From assembly GCF_948472415.1 (NCBI RefSeq), contig NZ_OX419519.1, positions 1,736,001 through 1,800,000 on the forward strand: a DNA stretch of 64,000 bases, in the 5' to 3' direction. Each line of letters opens with the position of its first letter. The first letter of the stretch is position 1. Positions 49,899 to 58,938 of this stretch are shown here, piece by piece. A program made the position numbers and the translations under genes. A model generated the notes under the pieces. It saw only the letters and a list, made by a program, of their open reading frames with translations. It was not told the DNA's origin and searched no databases. This DNA comes from Kitasatospora fiedleri (GTDB lineage: Bacteria > Actinomycetota > Actinomycetes > Streptomycetales > Streptomycetaceae).

Positions 49899-51442
49899 CG
49901 TCCGCCGCCGCGCACGCGGGTCGCCAGCCGGGGCAGGGCGCGGGGCAGGGCGGTGGTGGCGGTCGGTTCGGCGGGGATGGCGGGGTCGGGCAGGGCCTCG
50001 GCGCCGAGGTCGACCAGCAGCGGGGCGGCGCAGCGCAGGAACAGGTCGAGTTCGTGCCAGAAGTCGCCCGCGTCGGCGTCGGTGACCTCCCAGCGGTCGA
50101 GCCGGCCGAGCTGTTCGGTGAGGGTGAACGCGGCGGCGCTGAGGCTGAAGCGGCGCGGGCGCAGGGCGGCCGCGAAGCGTTCGGCGATCAGGGCGGCGGC
50201 GTGCCGGGAGCGGTCGCTGACCGGCAGCGGGCCGCGGTCGAGGTACGCCTCGGCCTTGGCGGCGACCCGGTTCCAGGGTTCGACCAGGCGCTGGCCGCAG
50301 ACCCGGTCCATGGCGGCGCGGGTGAAGTTGGTGCGCTGGAAGTCCGGTCCGGTGACGGCCAGGTAGTAGCGGGCCAGGTCGCGCGGGACTTCGGCGGTGA
50401 GCTGGCGTCCGGTGACGACGTGGCCGCGGCTGGTGGAGAACTTGTCGCTGTCGAGTTCGTAGAACTCGTTGGTGACGAAGTGCGCGGGCAGGGCGAGTCC
50501 GCCGAGGGCCAGCAGCATGGCGGTGCCGGCCAGCGCGAAGGCGAAGCTGGCGTCGGAGCCGAAGAAGTAGACCACTTCGGGCCCGGCCTCCAGCGCCCAG
50601 TGCCGTTCCTCGTCGCCGGGCACCTCGCCGCGCGACTCGGCGGCCAGCGCGATGGCGTGCAGGCTCCAGGCGACTGTCTCGGTGTCGGAGTACAGCACCT
50701 GGCCGGGGGTCTCGGCGAACGGGGCGGGGATGCCCCAGTCGATCGGCAGGGTGATCGGGTAGTCGGGCAGCCGGCGGGCCATCAGCTCCTCGACCAGCTG
50801 GGCGAGCCGGGGCCGCATGGTGGGGGCGAGCCGGGCGAAGTGGCTGGCCAGGGCGGCCCGGTGCTCCTCCAGCGGCAGGACCAGGACCTCCTTCTCCCGC
50901 AGTTCGACCGGGAGTTCGGGGTGCCGGGTGGAGCGCGGGCCGAGCAGGTCGCCGGAGGCGATCCAGTGGCCGCAGTTCTCGCACAGTCCGGCGCAGCCCT
51001 CGGCCAGGCAGACCGGGCAGCCGCCGCGGACGTAGGCGTCGGTGAGGTACTCGCCGGTGGCCGGCAGGTACGGGAAGCGCACCTTGCGCAGCCGCAGGTG
51101 CCCCTCGCCGTGCAGCCGCTCGAAGAAGGTGCGGACGGTCTTCAGGTAGCGCTCGTCGAAGCGGACGAAGCCATCGGGGACGATGCCGGCCGCGGCCAGG
51201 GTGGCCTCGACCTGTTCGGCGGCGCGCAGCCGCAGTTCCTCGGGGGCCTCGCCGAGCCGGCGGGCGGTGGTGACGATGTAGTTCTGGGTGAAGTGGACGC
51301 CGGTGCCGAACAGGCTGTCGCGGCCGGTGGCGCGGGCGTAGCGGGCGCAGACGTCGGCGGAGAGGAACGGCCCGGCCAGGTGGCCCAGGTGCAGGTCCCC
51401 GTTGGCGGTGGGGCCGGGGGCGATCACCAGCAGCGCGGCCAT
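49895..51442 (-). CDS. MetRS-like hydrazine-forming enzyme without cupin
   Basis: A 515-residue class I methionyl-tRNA-synthetase-like protein. The HIGH motif is HLGHL (about 18-22), the zinc knuckle CPVCLAEGCAGLCENC (about 138-153) and the KMSKS equivalent KFSTS (about 332-336). It is shorter than housekeeping MetRS and lacks a clear tRNA anticodon/dimerisation tail. It lies between a lysine N-hydroxylase and a glycine-oxidase-like gene. In Spb40-type enzymes such a domain, fused to a cupin, activates an amino acid (glycine) and esterifies it to N6-hydroxylysine for N-N bond formation. Here no cupin domain is attached; the only cupin in the window is at 39337. It starts in a TGATG overlap with the hydroxylase. 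Confidence 0.9.
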   Translation of the reverse strand: MAALLVIAPGPTANGDLHLGHLAGPFLSADVCARYARATGRDSLFGTGVHFTQNYIVTTARRLGEAPEELRLRAAEQVEATLAAAGIVPDGFVRFDERYLKTVRTFFERLHGEGHLRLRKVRFPYLPATGEYLTDAYVRGGCPVCLAEGCAGLCENCGHWIASGDLLGPRSTRHPELPVELREKEVLVLPLEEHRAALASHFARLAPTMRPRLAQLVEELMARRLPDYPITLPIDWGIPAPFAETPGQVLYSDTETVAWSLHAIALAAESRGEVPGDEERHWALEAGPEVVYFFGSDASFAFALAGTAMLLALGGLALPAHFVTNEFYELDSDKFSTSRGHVVTGRQLTAEVPRDLARYYLAVTGPDFQRTNFTRAAMDRVCGQRLVEPWNRVAAKAEAYLDRGPLPVSDRSRHAAALIAERFAAALRPRRFSLSAAAFTLTEQLGRLDRWEVTDADAGDFWHELDLFLRCAAPLLVDLGAEALPDPAIPAEPTATTALPRALPRLATRVRGGGR

Positions 51443-52722
51443 CAGCGGGCACCGGCCGGGGCGAGGCCGTGGCGCTCCAGCAGGTCGCCGGTGATGTCGC
51501 GGGCCCGGTGGGCGAGCACGCTGATCAGCGAGTCGGCGATGCCGTGGGTGGCCTCGTTGACGCCCTGGAGGTAGAGCGCGGCGTCGGTGCCGGTGCCCAG
51601 GTCGACCCGGTAGTCGCGGCTGACGGTGACGTCGGACAGGCCGGTCTTGCCGGTCAACTCCCGTACCAGGGACGGCATCCGGCTGTCGTAGCCGGTGCCG
51701 AGCAGGACCAGGTCGCAGCTCATCTCGGTGACCTTGCCGGTGCGCCGGTCGCGCAGGTCGAGGACCACCTCGCCGTCCTCCTCGCGGGCGGCGAGCACCT
51801 CGGTCATCGCCCGGACCTCGGCCCGGCCGGTGCCGATCATCTTCTCCCGGTAGAGCAGCATGTACAGCTCGTCCAGGAAGGGCGGGGCGAGGGCCGCGTA
51901 GTTGGTGAACCGCATCTCGTCGAGGAGCTGGGCGCGGGTCTCGGCGGGGGCGTCGAAGAACTCGTCGACGAAGGACGGGTAGAACAGCTCGTTGACGAAC
52001 TTGCTGGTCTGGTAGTTCTGTAGGCCGATCGAGCGGACCAGCATGGTGACGGTGGAGTTCGGCAGGTTCTCGTACAGCGCCATGAACATCTCGGCGGCGC
52101 TCTGCGCGCCGCCGACCACCACGGTGCGCAGCGGGGCGTCCTTGTCGACGGCGTTGATCCGGCTGCGGAAGCGGGCGCTGTGGATGAGCTTCTCGGCGGG
52201 CAGGTCGGCGAAGACCTCCGGGATGTGCATGTCGCGCCCGGCGCCGACGACCAGGTCGCGGCAGCGGACGGTGTCGCCGTCGGCGAGGGTGACCTGCCAG
52301 CCGATCAGCCGGCCGTCGGCGTCGTGGCGCGGCTCGGTGGCGGTGACCCGGGCGTCGTAGCGGATCTGCACCTTCTCCAGCGAGCGGGCCACCCACTGGA
52401 GGTAGTCGGAGAACTCCCAGCGGTGCGGGTGGAAAGTGCCCAGGTTGATGAACTGGTCGAGCCGGTCGTGCTGGTGCAGGAAGTTGAGGAACGAGAAGCG
52501 GCTGCGCGGGTCGCGCAGCGTCACCAGGTCCTTCAGGAAGGACACCTGGCTGCGGGCCCAGGGCATCAGCAGGTCGCGCTGCCACTTGATGTCCGGGGCC
52601 TGCTCCAGCAGCAGGGTGCGCTCGGCCAGTTCGGCCGATCCGCTCTCCTCGATCGCGGCGGCGAGGGCCAGGTTCGCCGGGCCGGCGCCGATCGCCAGTA
52701 CGCCCACCTCTAGGTCAGCCAC
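51442..52722 (-). CDS. L-lysine N6-hydroxylase-like monooxygenase
   Basis: A 426-residue flavin N-hydroxylating monooxygenase of the SidA/IucD/PvdA family. FAD binding is at AIGAGPANLALA (about 11-22), the substrate region DIKWQRDLLMPWARSQVSFLKDLVTLRDP is typical of lysine/ornithine hydroxylases, NADPH binding is at VVVGGAQSAAEMF (about 195-207) and the C-terminal motif is LLGTGYDSRMP. In siderophore clusters this enzyme feeds hydroxamates, but here it is coupled to a MetRS-like gene, and no siderophore synthetase is present. It is therefore predicted to make N6-hydroxylysine for N-N bond formation. First gene of the nine-gene minus-strand operon. Confidence 0.92.
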   Translation of the reverse strand: MADLEVGVLAIGAGPANLALAAAIEESGSAELAERTLLLEQAPDIKWQRDLLMPWARSQVSFLKDLVTLRDPRSRFSFLNFLHQHDRLDQFINLGTFHPHRWEFSDYLQWVARSLEKVQIRYDARVTATEPRHDADGRLIGWQVTLADGDTVRCRDLVVGAGRDMHIPEVFADLPAEKLIHSARFRSRINAVDKDAPLRTVVVGGAQSAAEMFMALYENLPNSTVTMLVRSIGLQNYQTSKFVNELFYPSFVDEFFDAPAETRAQLLDEMRFTNYAALAPPFLDELYMLLYREKMIGTGRAEVRAMTEVLAAREEDGEVVLDLRDRRTGKVTEMSCDLVLLGTGYDSRMPSLVRELTGKTGLSDVTVSRDYRVDLGTGTDAALYLQGVNEATHGIADSLISVLAHRARDITGDLLERHGLAPAGAR

Positions 52723-52887
52723 ATCTTCCCCCTCGGGAACTCGGTTGAACTCGGTTTCGTCCAGGGCCGGTTGTCGTGTCGGCGTCGCGGCGGCGTCGCG
52801 TCGTCGCGTCGAGGAATCTAGGAAGCCGGGCTTCCCGGCGGGTAGGGCGCGCTTCCCGGCGGCGGGGGAAATTCCGGACGGGCGCGC

Positions 52888-52922
52888 GAAGGGCCCCGGG
52901 GGAGCTTCCCCCGGGGCCCTTC
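52888..52922. terminator. Strong hairpin terminator
   Basis: A perfect 16-bp stem (GAAGGGCCCCGGGGGA, 52888-52903) with a three-base GCT loop and exact complement at 52907-52922. It lies 10 bases after the stop of the minus-strand secreted-protein gene and separates it from the N-N operon promoter region (52723-52887). Confidence 0.9.
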
Positions 52923-52931
52923 CGGCCTTCC

Positions 52932-54334
52932 CTACTTACGGGTGATGCGCAGCACGCCGGTCTCGGTGCCCTGGTAGAGGGTGCCGTCGGGCGCGGTGGT
53001 GCCGGTCATCTGGAGCGGGTTGTACAGCAGCCCGATGCCGAAGGCGGTGCTGGTGAGCTTGGCGCCGGTGGCCGGGTCGATCACGGCGTGCGCGTAGGTG
53101 GCGAAGGTCTGCGCGCCGATCGAGTCGGTCGGGCCGCTGACGGTGGCGGTGTAGATCAGGTTGTCGCCGAGCGAGAGCCGGGGCAGCGCCGCCGACTTGA
53201 CGTCGCTCTCCCAGACGGTGGCGCAGCCGGTGCCGCTCTCGTTCAGGTCGACCCGGGCCAGGCCGCCCTGGTAGGAGGCCGAGGACGGGACGCTGGCGGG
53301 CGCGCCCTCGGGCAGCGCCGGGTACGGGTAGCCGTAGGTGTTGGTGACGAACACGCTGCGGCCGGAGGCGATCACCGCGTCCTCGGTGCCGCTGGCGGCC
53401 CACTTGGTGAGCACCGGCGTGGCGCAGACCGGCGCCGGTCCGGCGTCGACCTTGTAGACCAGCAGGTTCTCGTGCGGGGCGGCGTTGTCGGTGAGGGTGA
53501 CGTACTCGGTGCCGGTGCCGGGCCCGAAGAAGCTGGGCGTGGCGCCGGTGCCCCAGCTGAGCTGGCCGGGCTTGCGGCCGGGGCCGCGGTCGTAGGGGCG
53601 CGCCACTGCACGACGGGCGTGCCGTCGGCGGCCTGGCCGAGCAGGTAGAGGGCGTGGTCGGTGGCGACGGCGGTGTGGCCGGGGACGGTGGAGATGCTGT
53701 TGGCGACGCCCTCGCCGGTGGCCAGGGTGCGCACCGCGCCGGTGGCGGTGTCGGCGGTGCCGATCACGCCGCCGCCGGTGGCGAACCAGACCTTGCCGTC
53801 CCAGCCGGGGCTGAGGCCGACGATGTTGTCGCCGGACGGGACGGCGCCGGCCAGCGGGGTGCTCTGGTCGACGGTCAACTGCCAGCCGCTGCCCGCCCGG
53901 TGGTGGCCGATCCGGAGCAGGTTGTCGTTGCCGTCGACGCCGACCAGCCGGTCGTCCTGGTCCAGGTAGGCGTACACGCCGCCGAACAGCGCGCCCTTGG
54001 GCAGCTCCAGCGAGGCGAGGTCCTTGCCGTTGGCCGGGTCGAGCAGGTGCACGGTCGGGGTCTGGCCGAAGATCGTGGTGCAGAGCGCGACGGGGTAGCC
54101 GTCCCGGCCGACGGTGACGGTCGGGCAGGCCGAGGCGAGCGCGGTGCGGCTCCAGTTGACGGCGCCGGTGCCGGGCCCGGCGTACGGGGTGGTGTCGCTG
54201 GACGCCGAGTCGCCGTGCATCCCGGCGTTGCCGTTCGGGGCGGTCGCCGGGTTCTGCGGCGGCAGCGGTCCGAAGGCGGTGGCGGCGAGCGCGGCGGCCA
54301 GGGCGAGGGCGGGGAGCAGCAGTCGTGAGCGCAT
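52932..54334 (-). CDS. Secreted beta-propeller-like protein, frameshifted
   Basis: About 467 residues after correction. A signal peptide (MRSRLLLPALALAAALAATA) precedes repeated beta-strand units with dehydrogenase/PQQ-propeller-like features (HLLDPANGKDLASLEL, YAYLDQDDRLVGVDGNDNLL, VWFATGGGVIGTADTATGAV, AVIDPATGAKL). The frame breaks in the G4 run 53595-53598. With one more base, PVVQWRAP continues YDRGPGRKPGQLSWGTG into the second half, which runs to the stop at 52932. It probably acts outside the cell; no enzymatic motif is evident. Terminated by the hairpin at 52888-52922. Confidence 0.75.
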
Positions 54335-54715
54335 GGCAGGTCCTGTTCCGGGAGTCGGACGTGTTCCGCCGGGAGCGGAAGGAAAGGACGCCGAACGGCA
54401 CCGGGGCAGGAAGGCGCGGGGCCGCTCGGCGGAGTGCGTGAGCGGCCCTCGGCAGGAGGGAGGGGAGCGGGCCGCGTCAGCCGACGCGGCGACACCCCGT
54501 CGTGGTGGCACGGCCATGGTCGACATGGCGGCGGCTCACCAGCAGGGTCATGTCAGGCACCCTAGCGCCGCCACCCCGCCCCCCGCCGCCCCCGTCCCAC
54601 CCCTCGGACGGCCCCCTGACCTTCCGTCACCGCCCTTTCCTCCAGGCGCACTCGATACCGGTGCCGCCTCCGCTCCCCCGCGCCCGCCCCGCGACGCGGG
54701 AGCCGGTGCGGGTCG
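54335..54715. other. Intergenic region without recognised gene
   Basis: About 380 bp between the start of the secreted-protein gene and the stop of the TPR gene, both minus strand. Several open frames cross it but have Arg/Pro/Ser-rich random composition. It presumably contains the promoter of the secreted-protein gene, but I could not pick convincing -35/-10 elements. Confidence 0.5.
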
Positions 54716-55384
54716 TCAGAGCATCCGCTGCGCGGTCGCGGCCCGGGCCAGCAGGGCCTCGGCCTCGGCGGTGCGGCCCTGGGCGGTGAGGATCCGGGCC
54801 CGGTACTCCATGGCGTGGGCGTCGCCCAGTTCCTCGGCGCGCAGGAAGGCGTGCACGGCCCGGTCGAGGTCTCCGCGGCTGCGGAAGGCCACGCCCAGCG
54901 CGGTGATCGGGAACGCCTCGTCCTGGGCCAGGATCACCGGCGCCCACCGCTCCACCCCGGCCCGGTCCCCACGTTCCAGGGCCTGCCTGACCAGGCCGAG
55001 CATGGCGTCCGGGTCGCCGAGCGCGGCAACCTGTTCCCAGATCACCTGGGCCCGGTTGCTGTCCCCGGCCATCGAGTGGTGCGTACCCAGGTTGAACCCG
55101 GCCACGGTGTTCCCGGCCGCCCAGGCGCGTTCCCAGCAGTACAGCGCGCCGGCCGGGTGGCCGTTCGAGTGGAACAGCGACCCCAGCTCACCCAATGCGA
55201 CCTCGTCGCCGGCGTCCGCGGCGGCCAGCAACGCGGTCAGCTCCTCGTCCGGCGGCCAGCCGGACGTCCCGGCCGCCCCCGGCGTCCCCGCCGACGCTTC
55301 CTGACGGTTCCGGCGCCACCACCGCCACCCCACCGCGACCACTCCCACCGCACCCGAACCACCGTGACCCGGTGATGATGCCAC
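54716..55384 (-). CDS. TPR/Sel1-like repeat protein
   Basis: A 222-residue protein with a short hydrophobic and Arg/Trp-rich N-terminus (VGVVAVGWRWWRRN, about 13-26), possibly a membrane anchor, and several Sel1/TPR-like helical repeats: GDEVALGELGSLFHSNGHPAGALYCW, AGNTVAGFNLGTHHS, GDPDAMLGLVRQALERGD and RGDLDRAVHAFLRAEELGD. Such repeats bind other proteins. The partner is unknown. The start is GTG 55384. Confidence 0.7.
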   Translation of the reverse strand: MASSPGHGGSGAVGVVAVGWRWWRRNRQEASAGTPGAAGTSGWPPDEELTALLAAADAGDEVALGELGSLFHSNGHPAGALYCWERAWAAGNTVAGFNLGTHHSMAGDSNRAQVIWEQVAALGDPDAMLGLVRQALERGDRAGVERWAPVILAQDEAFPITALGVAFRSRGDLDRAVHAFLRAEELGDAHAMEYRARILTAQGRTAEAEALLARAATAQRML

Positions 55385-55580
55385 CCCGCCCCGGACGCCC
55401 GTCCGGCGGCCCGGCCGGTTCCGGCGGGCCGGGGCGGGGCATGGCTCGGGGGGACGGTCGGGCGCGGGGTGGGAGGGGGCGCGGTGGGTACGGAGTGGGC
55501 GCGGACGGGAGAGTTTCGGGGACGGGACCGGCGACTTCGCGGGGCTGACGGAGCGGCTGGAGTACCTGCGCTGGCTGGGG

Positions 55581-57014
55581 GTGGACGCGGTGTGGCTGAA
55601 CCCGTGCTTCGTCTCCCCGTTCGGCGACGCGGGCTACGACGTGGCGGACTTCCTGGCCACCGCGCCCCGCTACGGGACGTCGGAGGAGCTGGCGGAGTTC
55701 ACCGACGCGGCCCGGCGCGGCGGCATCCGGGTGCTGCTGGACCTGGTCGCGGGCCACACCTCCGACCGGCACCCGTGGTTCGTCCGCTCGGCCGCCGACC
55801 CGGACGACCACCGCTACGTCTGGGCGGACCGCCCGGCACCCGGGTACGTGGCCTCGCCGGGCGGCCGGCCCGGCTGGTACCGGCCGAACTTCTTCGACTT
55901 CCAGCCCGCGCTGAACTTCGGGTACGCCCGCACCGACCCGGCCGAGCCGTGGCGGCAGCCGGTGGACGCCGAGGGCCCGCGGGCCAATCGGGCGGCGCTG
56001 CGCGAGGTCATGGCGCACTGGTTCGGCCTGGGCGTCGCGGGCTTCCGGGTCGACATGGCCTCCTCGCTGGTCAAGGACGACCCCGGGTTCACCGAGACCG
56101 GCCGGCTGTGGCGCGAGACCCGGGCCTGGATGGACGCGCACCACCCCGACCGGGTGCTCCTCGCCGAGTGGGGCGACCCGGCCCGGTCCGTCCCGATGGG
56201 CTTCCACGGCGACTTCTTCCTCCAGTTCGGCGGCCCCACCGGGGGCGCGGCGCTGCGCTCGCTGTGGAACAACGGCGCGGGCACGGTGCACGAGGAGTGG
56301 CCCGAGCAGCCCTGCTACTTCGATCCGGACGGGCGCGGCTCGATGCGCCCGTTCCTCGCCGAGTGGGACCGCGCCGCGCGGGCGACGGCCGGGCGGGGCT
56401 TCGCCGCGCTGCCGACCGCCAACCACGACTTCTCCCGGCTGGCCTGCGGCCCGCGCACCCGCGAGCAGCTGGCCGCGGCGTTCGCCTTCCTGCTGACCTG
56501 GCCGACCGTCCCGGCGATCTACTACGGCGACGAGATCGGCATGCGCTTCGTGCCGGACCTGCCGGACACCGAGGGCAGCGTGCTGGGCCCGCGCTACAAC
56601 CGGGCCGGTTCGCGCACGCCGATGCAGTGGGACGCGACGCCCGGCGCCGGGTTCTCCACCGCCCCCGCCGACCGCCTCTACCTGCCGCCGGACCCGGCCC
56701 CGGACCGCCCCGACGTCGCCGCCCAGCGCGCCGACGAGACCTCCCTGCTGCACCAGGTCCGGCAGTTGATCGCACTGCGCCGCGCGCACCCCGGCCTCGG
56801 CCCGGACGCCCCGGTCGAACTGCTGCACACCGGCTACCCGCTGGCGTACCTGCGCGGCGGGCGCCACCTGGTGGTGGTCAACCCGCGCCGCACCCCCGCC
56901 TGCCTCCCGGTGGAACGCGACCTGCCGGGACGGCTGCTGCTCGGGCGGGGCGTGTCGCTGACCCACTCGGTGCTGCGCGCGGAGGGCTTCTCGTACGGGG
57001 TCTTCACCCGCTGA
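55581..57014 (+). CDS. GH13 alpha-amylase-family glycosidase, 5' end unresolved
   Basis: A 477-residue fragment of a GH13 glycosidase of the trehalose synthase/oligo-1,6-glucosidase group. Visible are region I DLVAGHTS, region II GFRVDMASS (nucleophile Asp), region III VLLAEWG (acid Glu) and region IV TANHDFS (Asp). The same frame continues upstream to about 55509 with family-like sequence (ESFGDGTGDFAGLTERLEYLRWLGV) but no start codon, so the printed GTG 55581 is not the true start. Adding one G in 55507-55509 would connect to an ATG at 55441; this is less certain than the other frameshifts. It acts on alpha-glucans or trehalose-type sugars and seems unrelated to the clusters. Confidence 0.75.
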   Translation: MDAVWLNPCFVSPFGDAGYDVADFLATAPRYGTSEELAEFTDAARRGGIRVLLDLVAGHTSDRHPWFVRSAADPDDHRYVWADRPAPGYVASPGGRPGWYRPNFFDFQPALNFGYARTDPAEPWRQPVDAEGPRANRAALREVMAHWFGLGVAGFRVDMASSLVKDDPGFTETGRLWRETRAWMDAHHPDRVLLAEWGDPARSVPMGFHGDFFLQFGGPTGGAALRSLWNNGAGTVHEEWPEQPCYFDPDGRGSMRPFLAEWDRAARATAGRGFAALPTANHDFSRLACGPRTREQLAAAFAFLLTWPTVPAIYYGDEIGMRFVPDLPDTEGSVLGPRYNRAGSRTPMQWDATPGAGFSTAPADRLYLPPDPAPDRPDVAAQRADETSLLHQVRQLIALRRAHPGLGPDAPVELLHTGYPLAYLRGGRHLVVVNPRRTPACLPVERDLPGRLLLGRGVSLTHSVLRAEGFSYGVFTR

Positions 57015-57157
57015 CCCGGGCCCGCACCCGTCCCGGAATCCGGCCCGGCCCGGCCCCCGACCCCGGCACCGGCGCTTCCCGACATTCGGTCGGAAACCGG
57101 ACCGCCCGCGCGGCGCTAACATGCCGTCAGAGTGAGCGTTCCGGACGGGAGTTGACG

Positions 57158-58084
57158 ATGGTCGAACTGGTGGTGGGGTCGCGCGCCAGCCAGCTGGCGC
57201 GGGCCCAGGTCAAGGAGTTCCTCGCCCCGCTGCGCGAGCGCTTCCCGGACGTCGTGTTCCGCCACCGGGTGATCCTGGAGGACGGCGACCTCGACCGGAA
57301 GTCCGACCTGCGCGAGGTCTCCGAACGCGGCGGCGGCGCCGCGTTCGCCGGACGGCAGGCCGCCGCCCTGCTCGACGGCGAGGTCGACGTGGTCGTCCAC
57401 TCCCTCAAGGACCTGCCCACCGCCGACCCCGACGGCCTGGTGCTGCTCCCCTCCCCGCCGCGCGCCGACGTCCGGGACGCCCTGTGCGGGGCCGCCCTCG
57501 CCGACCTCCCGGCCGGCGCCCGGGTCGGCACCTCCGCCGCCCGCCGGATCGCCCAACTCCTGCACGTGCGGCCCGACCTGGCCCCCGAGCGAATCCGCGG
57601 CAACGTCCCGACCCGGCTGGCCCGGCTGCGCACCCTGGACGCGGTCGTCGTGGCCGCGGCCGGCCTGCACCGGCTCGGCCGCGCCGGGGAGGCCGCCGAG
57701 TTCCTCCCGCTCGACCGCTTCCCGCCCAGCCCCGGGCAGGGCGCCCTCGGCATCCAGGTCCGCGCCGACGACGCCAAGGCCCGCGAACTGCTCGCCGGCA
57801 CCGGCGATCCCGGCACCGACGCCGAGGTCCGCGCCGAACGCGCCATGCTCGCCGAACTCCACGGCGGCTGCTCCGTCCCGGTCGGCGCCCTCGCCACCAC
57901 CGCCGACGGCATCCTCACCCTGCACGGCCAGATCACCTCCCCCTGCGGCACCCGGCAGATCGAGGCCCGCCTCTCCGGCACCCCGGCCGGCCCCGAGAAG
58001 CTCGGCCGCGCGGTGGCCGGCCTGCTCCTCGACCAGGACGCCGAGACCCTGCTGCGCGGACCGCGCCCGCGCCCGCTCGCCTGA
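57158..58084 (+). CDS. hemC: Hydroxymethylbilane synthase (HemC)
   Basis: A 308-residue porphobilinogen deaminase. It starts with VVGSRASQLARAQVKEF, has VHSLKDLPTADP and GTSAARRIAQLL in domains 1-2 and the dipyrromethane cofactor cysteine in ELHGGCSVPVGA (about 241). It joins four porphobilinogens to hydroxymethylbilane. No other haem or corrin genes are adjacent, so it is an orphan and probably a second copy. One thought is support for B12 or haem supply to the radical SAM and KatG enzymes; this is only a guess. GACGGGAG precedes the ATG. Confidence 0.9.
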   Translation: MVELVVGSRASQLARAQVKEFLAPLRERFPDVVFRHRVILEDGDLDRKSDLREVSERGGGAAFAGRQAAALLDGEVDVVVHSLKDLPTADPDGLVLLPSPPRADVRDALCGAALADLPAGARVGTSAARRIAQLLHVRPDLAPERIRGNVPTRLARLRTLDAVVVAAAGLHRLGRAGEAAEFLPLDRFPPSPGQGALGIQVRADDAKARELLAGTGDPGTDAEVRAERAMLAELHGGCSVPVGALATTADGILTLHGQITSPCGTRQIEARLSGTPAGPEKLGRAVAGLLLDQDAETLLRGPRPRPLA

Positions 58085-58152
58085 ACGGGTGCCGGAACGC
58101 ACCGACCGATTGCCGCCGGCGCCCGGCGCCCGCCCGGACGAGGCTCGACGCC

Positions 58153-58899
58153 ATGGACAGCAACCGACTCGAAGGACACGTCGCCCTGGTGACCGGCGGC
58201 AGCCGGGGCATCGGCGCCGCCATCGCGCTGCGGCTCGCCGCGGAGGGCGCCGACGTCGCCCTGACCTACCGCCAGGACGCCGAACGGGCCGAACAGGTGG
58301 CCCGGCAGATCGAGGGACTGGGCCGCCGGGCCCTGGCGATCCGGGCCGACAGCGCGGACGAGACGGCCCTGACCGGCGCGGTGGCACGCACCGTGCGCAC
58401 GCTCGGCCGACTGGACGTGCTGGTCAGCAACGCGGCCGCCTTCCCCGCCGGCCCGCTGGACGGGGTCGGCACGGCGCAGCTCGACGCCGTCCTGGCCGTC
58501 AACGTCCGCGCCCCGTTCCTGCTGGCCCGGGCCGCCGCGGCGCACCTGCCGGAGGGCGGCCGGATCATCGGCATCGGCAGCAACATCGCCGACCGGGTCC
58601 CCTTCCCCGGCCTCGCCCTGTACGCGATGACCAAGACCGCCCTGGTCGGCCTGACCAAGGGCCTGGCCCGCGAACTCGGCCCGCGCGGCATCACCGTCAA
58701 CCTGGTCCACCCCGGTCCGACCGACACCGACGCCAACCCCGCCGACGGCCCCGGCGCCAGCGCGATCAGCGGCCTCACCGCCCTCGGCCGCTACGCCGCC
58801 CCCGCCGAGATCGCCGCCACCGTCGCCCACCTGGCCGGGCCCGACGCCGGGTACGTCACCGGCGCGGTGATCGCGGTGGACGGCGGCTTCTCGGCCTGA
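58153..58899 (+). CDS. Short-chain dehydrogenase/reductase
   Basis: A 248-residue classical SDR. It has TGGSRGIG (about 13-20), NAAAF (about 94), the serine of the catalytic set in GIGSNIAD and the active-site YAMTK (about 157-161). It ends with VTGAVIAVDGGFSA as FabG-like SDRs do. It is an NAD(P)H ketoreductase or alcohol dehydrogenase; substrate unknown. The SDR is separated from hemC by 68 bp and converges on the VOC gene. Confidence 0.9.
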   Translation: MDSNRLEGHVALVTGGSRGIGAAIALRLAAEGADVALTYRQDAERAEQVARQIEGLGRRALAIRADSADETALTGAVARTVRTLGRLDVLVSNAAAFPAGPLDGVGTAQLDAVLAVNVRAPFLLARAAAAHLPEGGRIIGIGSNIADRVPFPGLALYAMTKTALVGLTKGLARELGPRGITVNLVHPGPTDTDANPADGPGASAISGLTALGRYAAPAEIAATVAHLAGPDAGYVTGAVIAVDGGFSA

Positions 58900-58906
58900 C
58901 CGCCCC

Positions 58907-58938
58907 GGCCCTGGGCGGCCCTGGGCGGCCCTGGGCGG
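58907..58938. repeat. Triple 10-bp tandem repeat
   Basis: CTGGGCGGCC is repeated at 58911, 58921 and (last unit ending in TC) 58931, between the convergent SDR and VOC genes. The GGCC/GGGC content lets it pair with itself, but it is not a clean terminator hairpin. Confidence 0.6.

Noticed and set aside
49895..51442. Housekeeping or antibiotic-resistant methionyl-tRNA synthetase
   Set aside because: It is translationally coupled to an N-hydroxylase and a glycine oxidase, is short, and lacks a clear C-terminal tRNA-binding tail; a biosynthetic role is more likely.
51442..52722. Hydroxamate siderophore hydroxylase
   Set aside because: No NIS synthetase, acyltransferase or siderophore uptake genes are present; the neighbours fit N-N bond formation instead.
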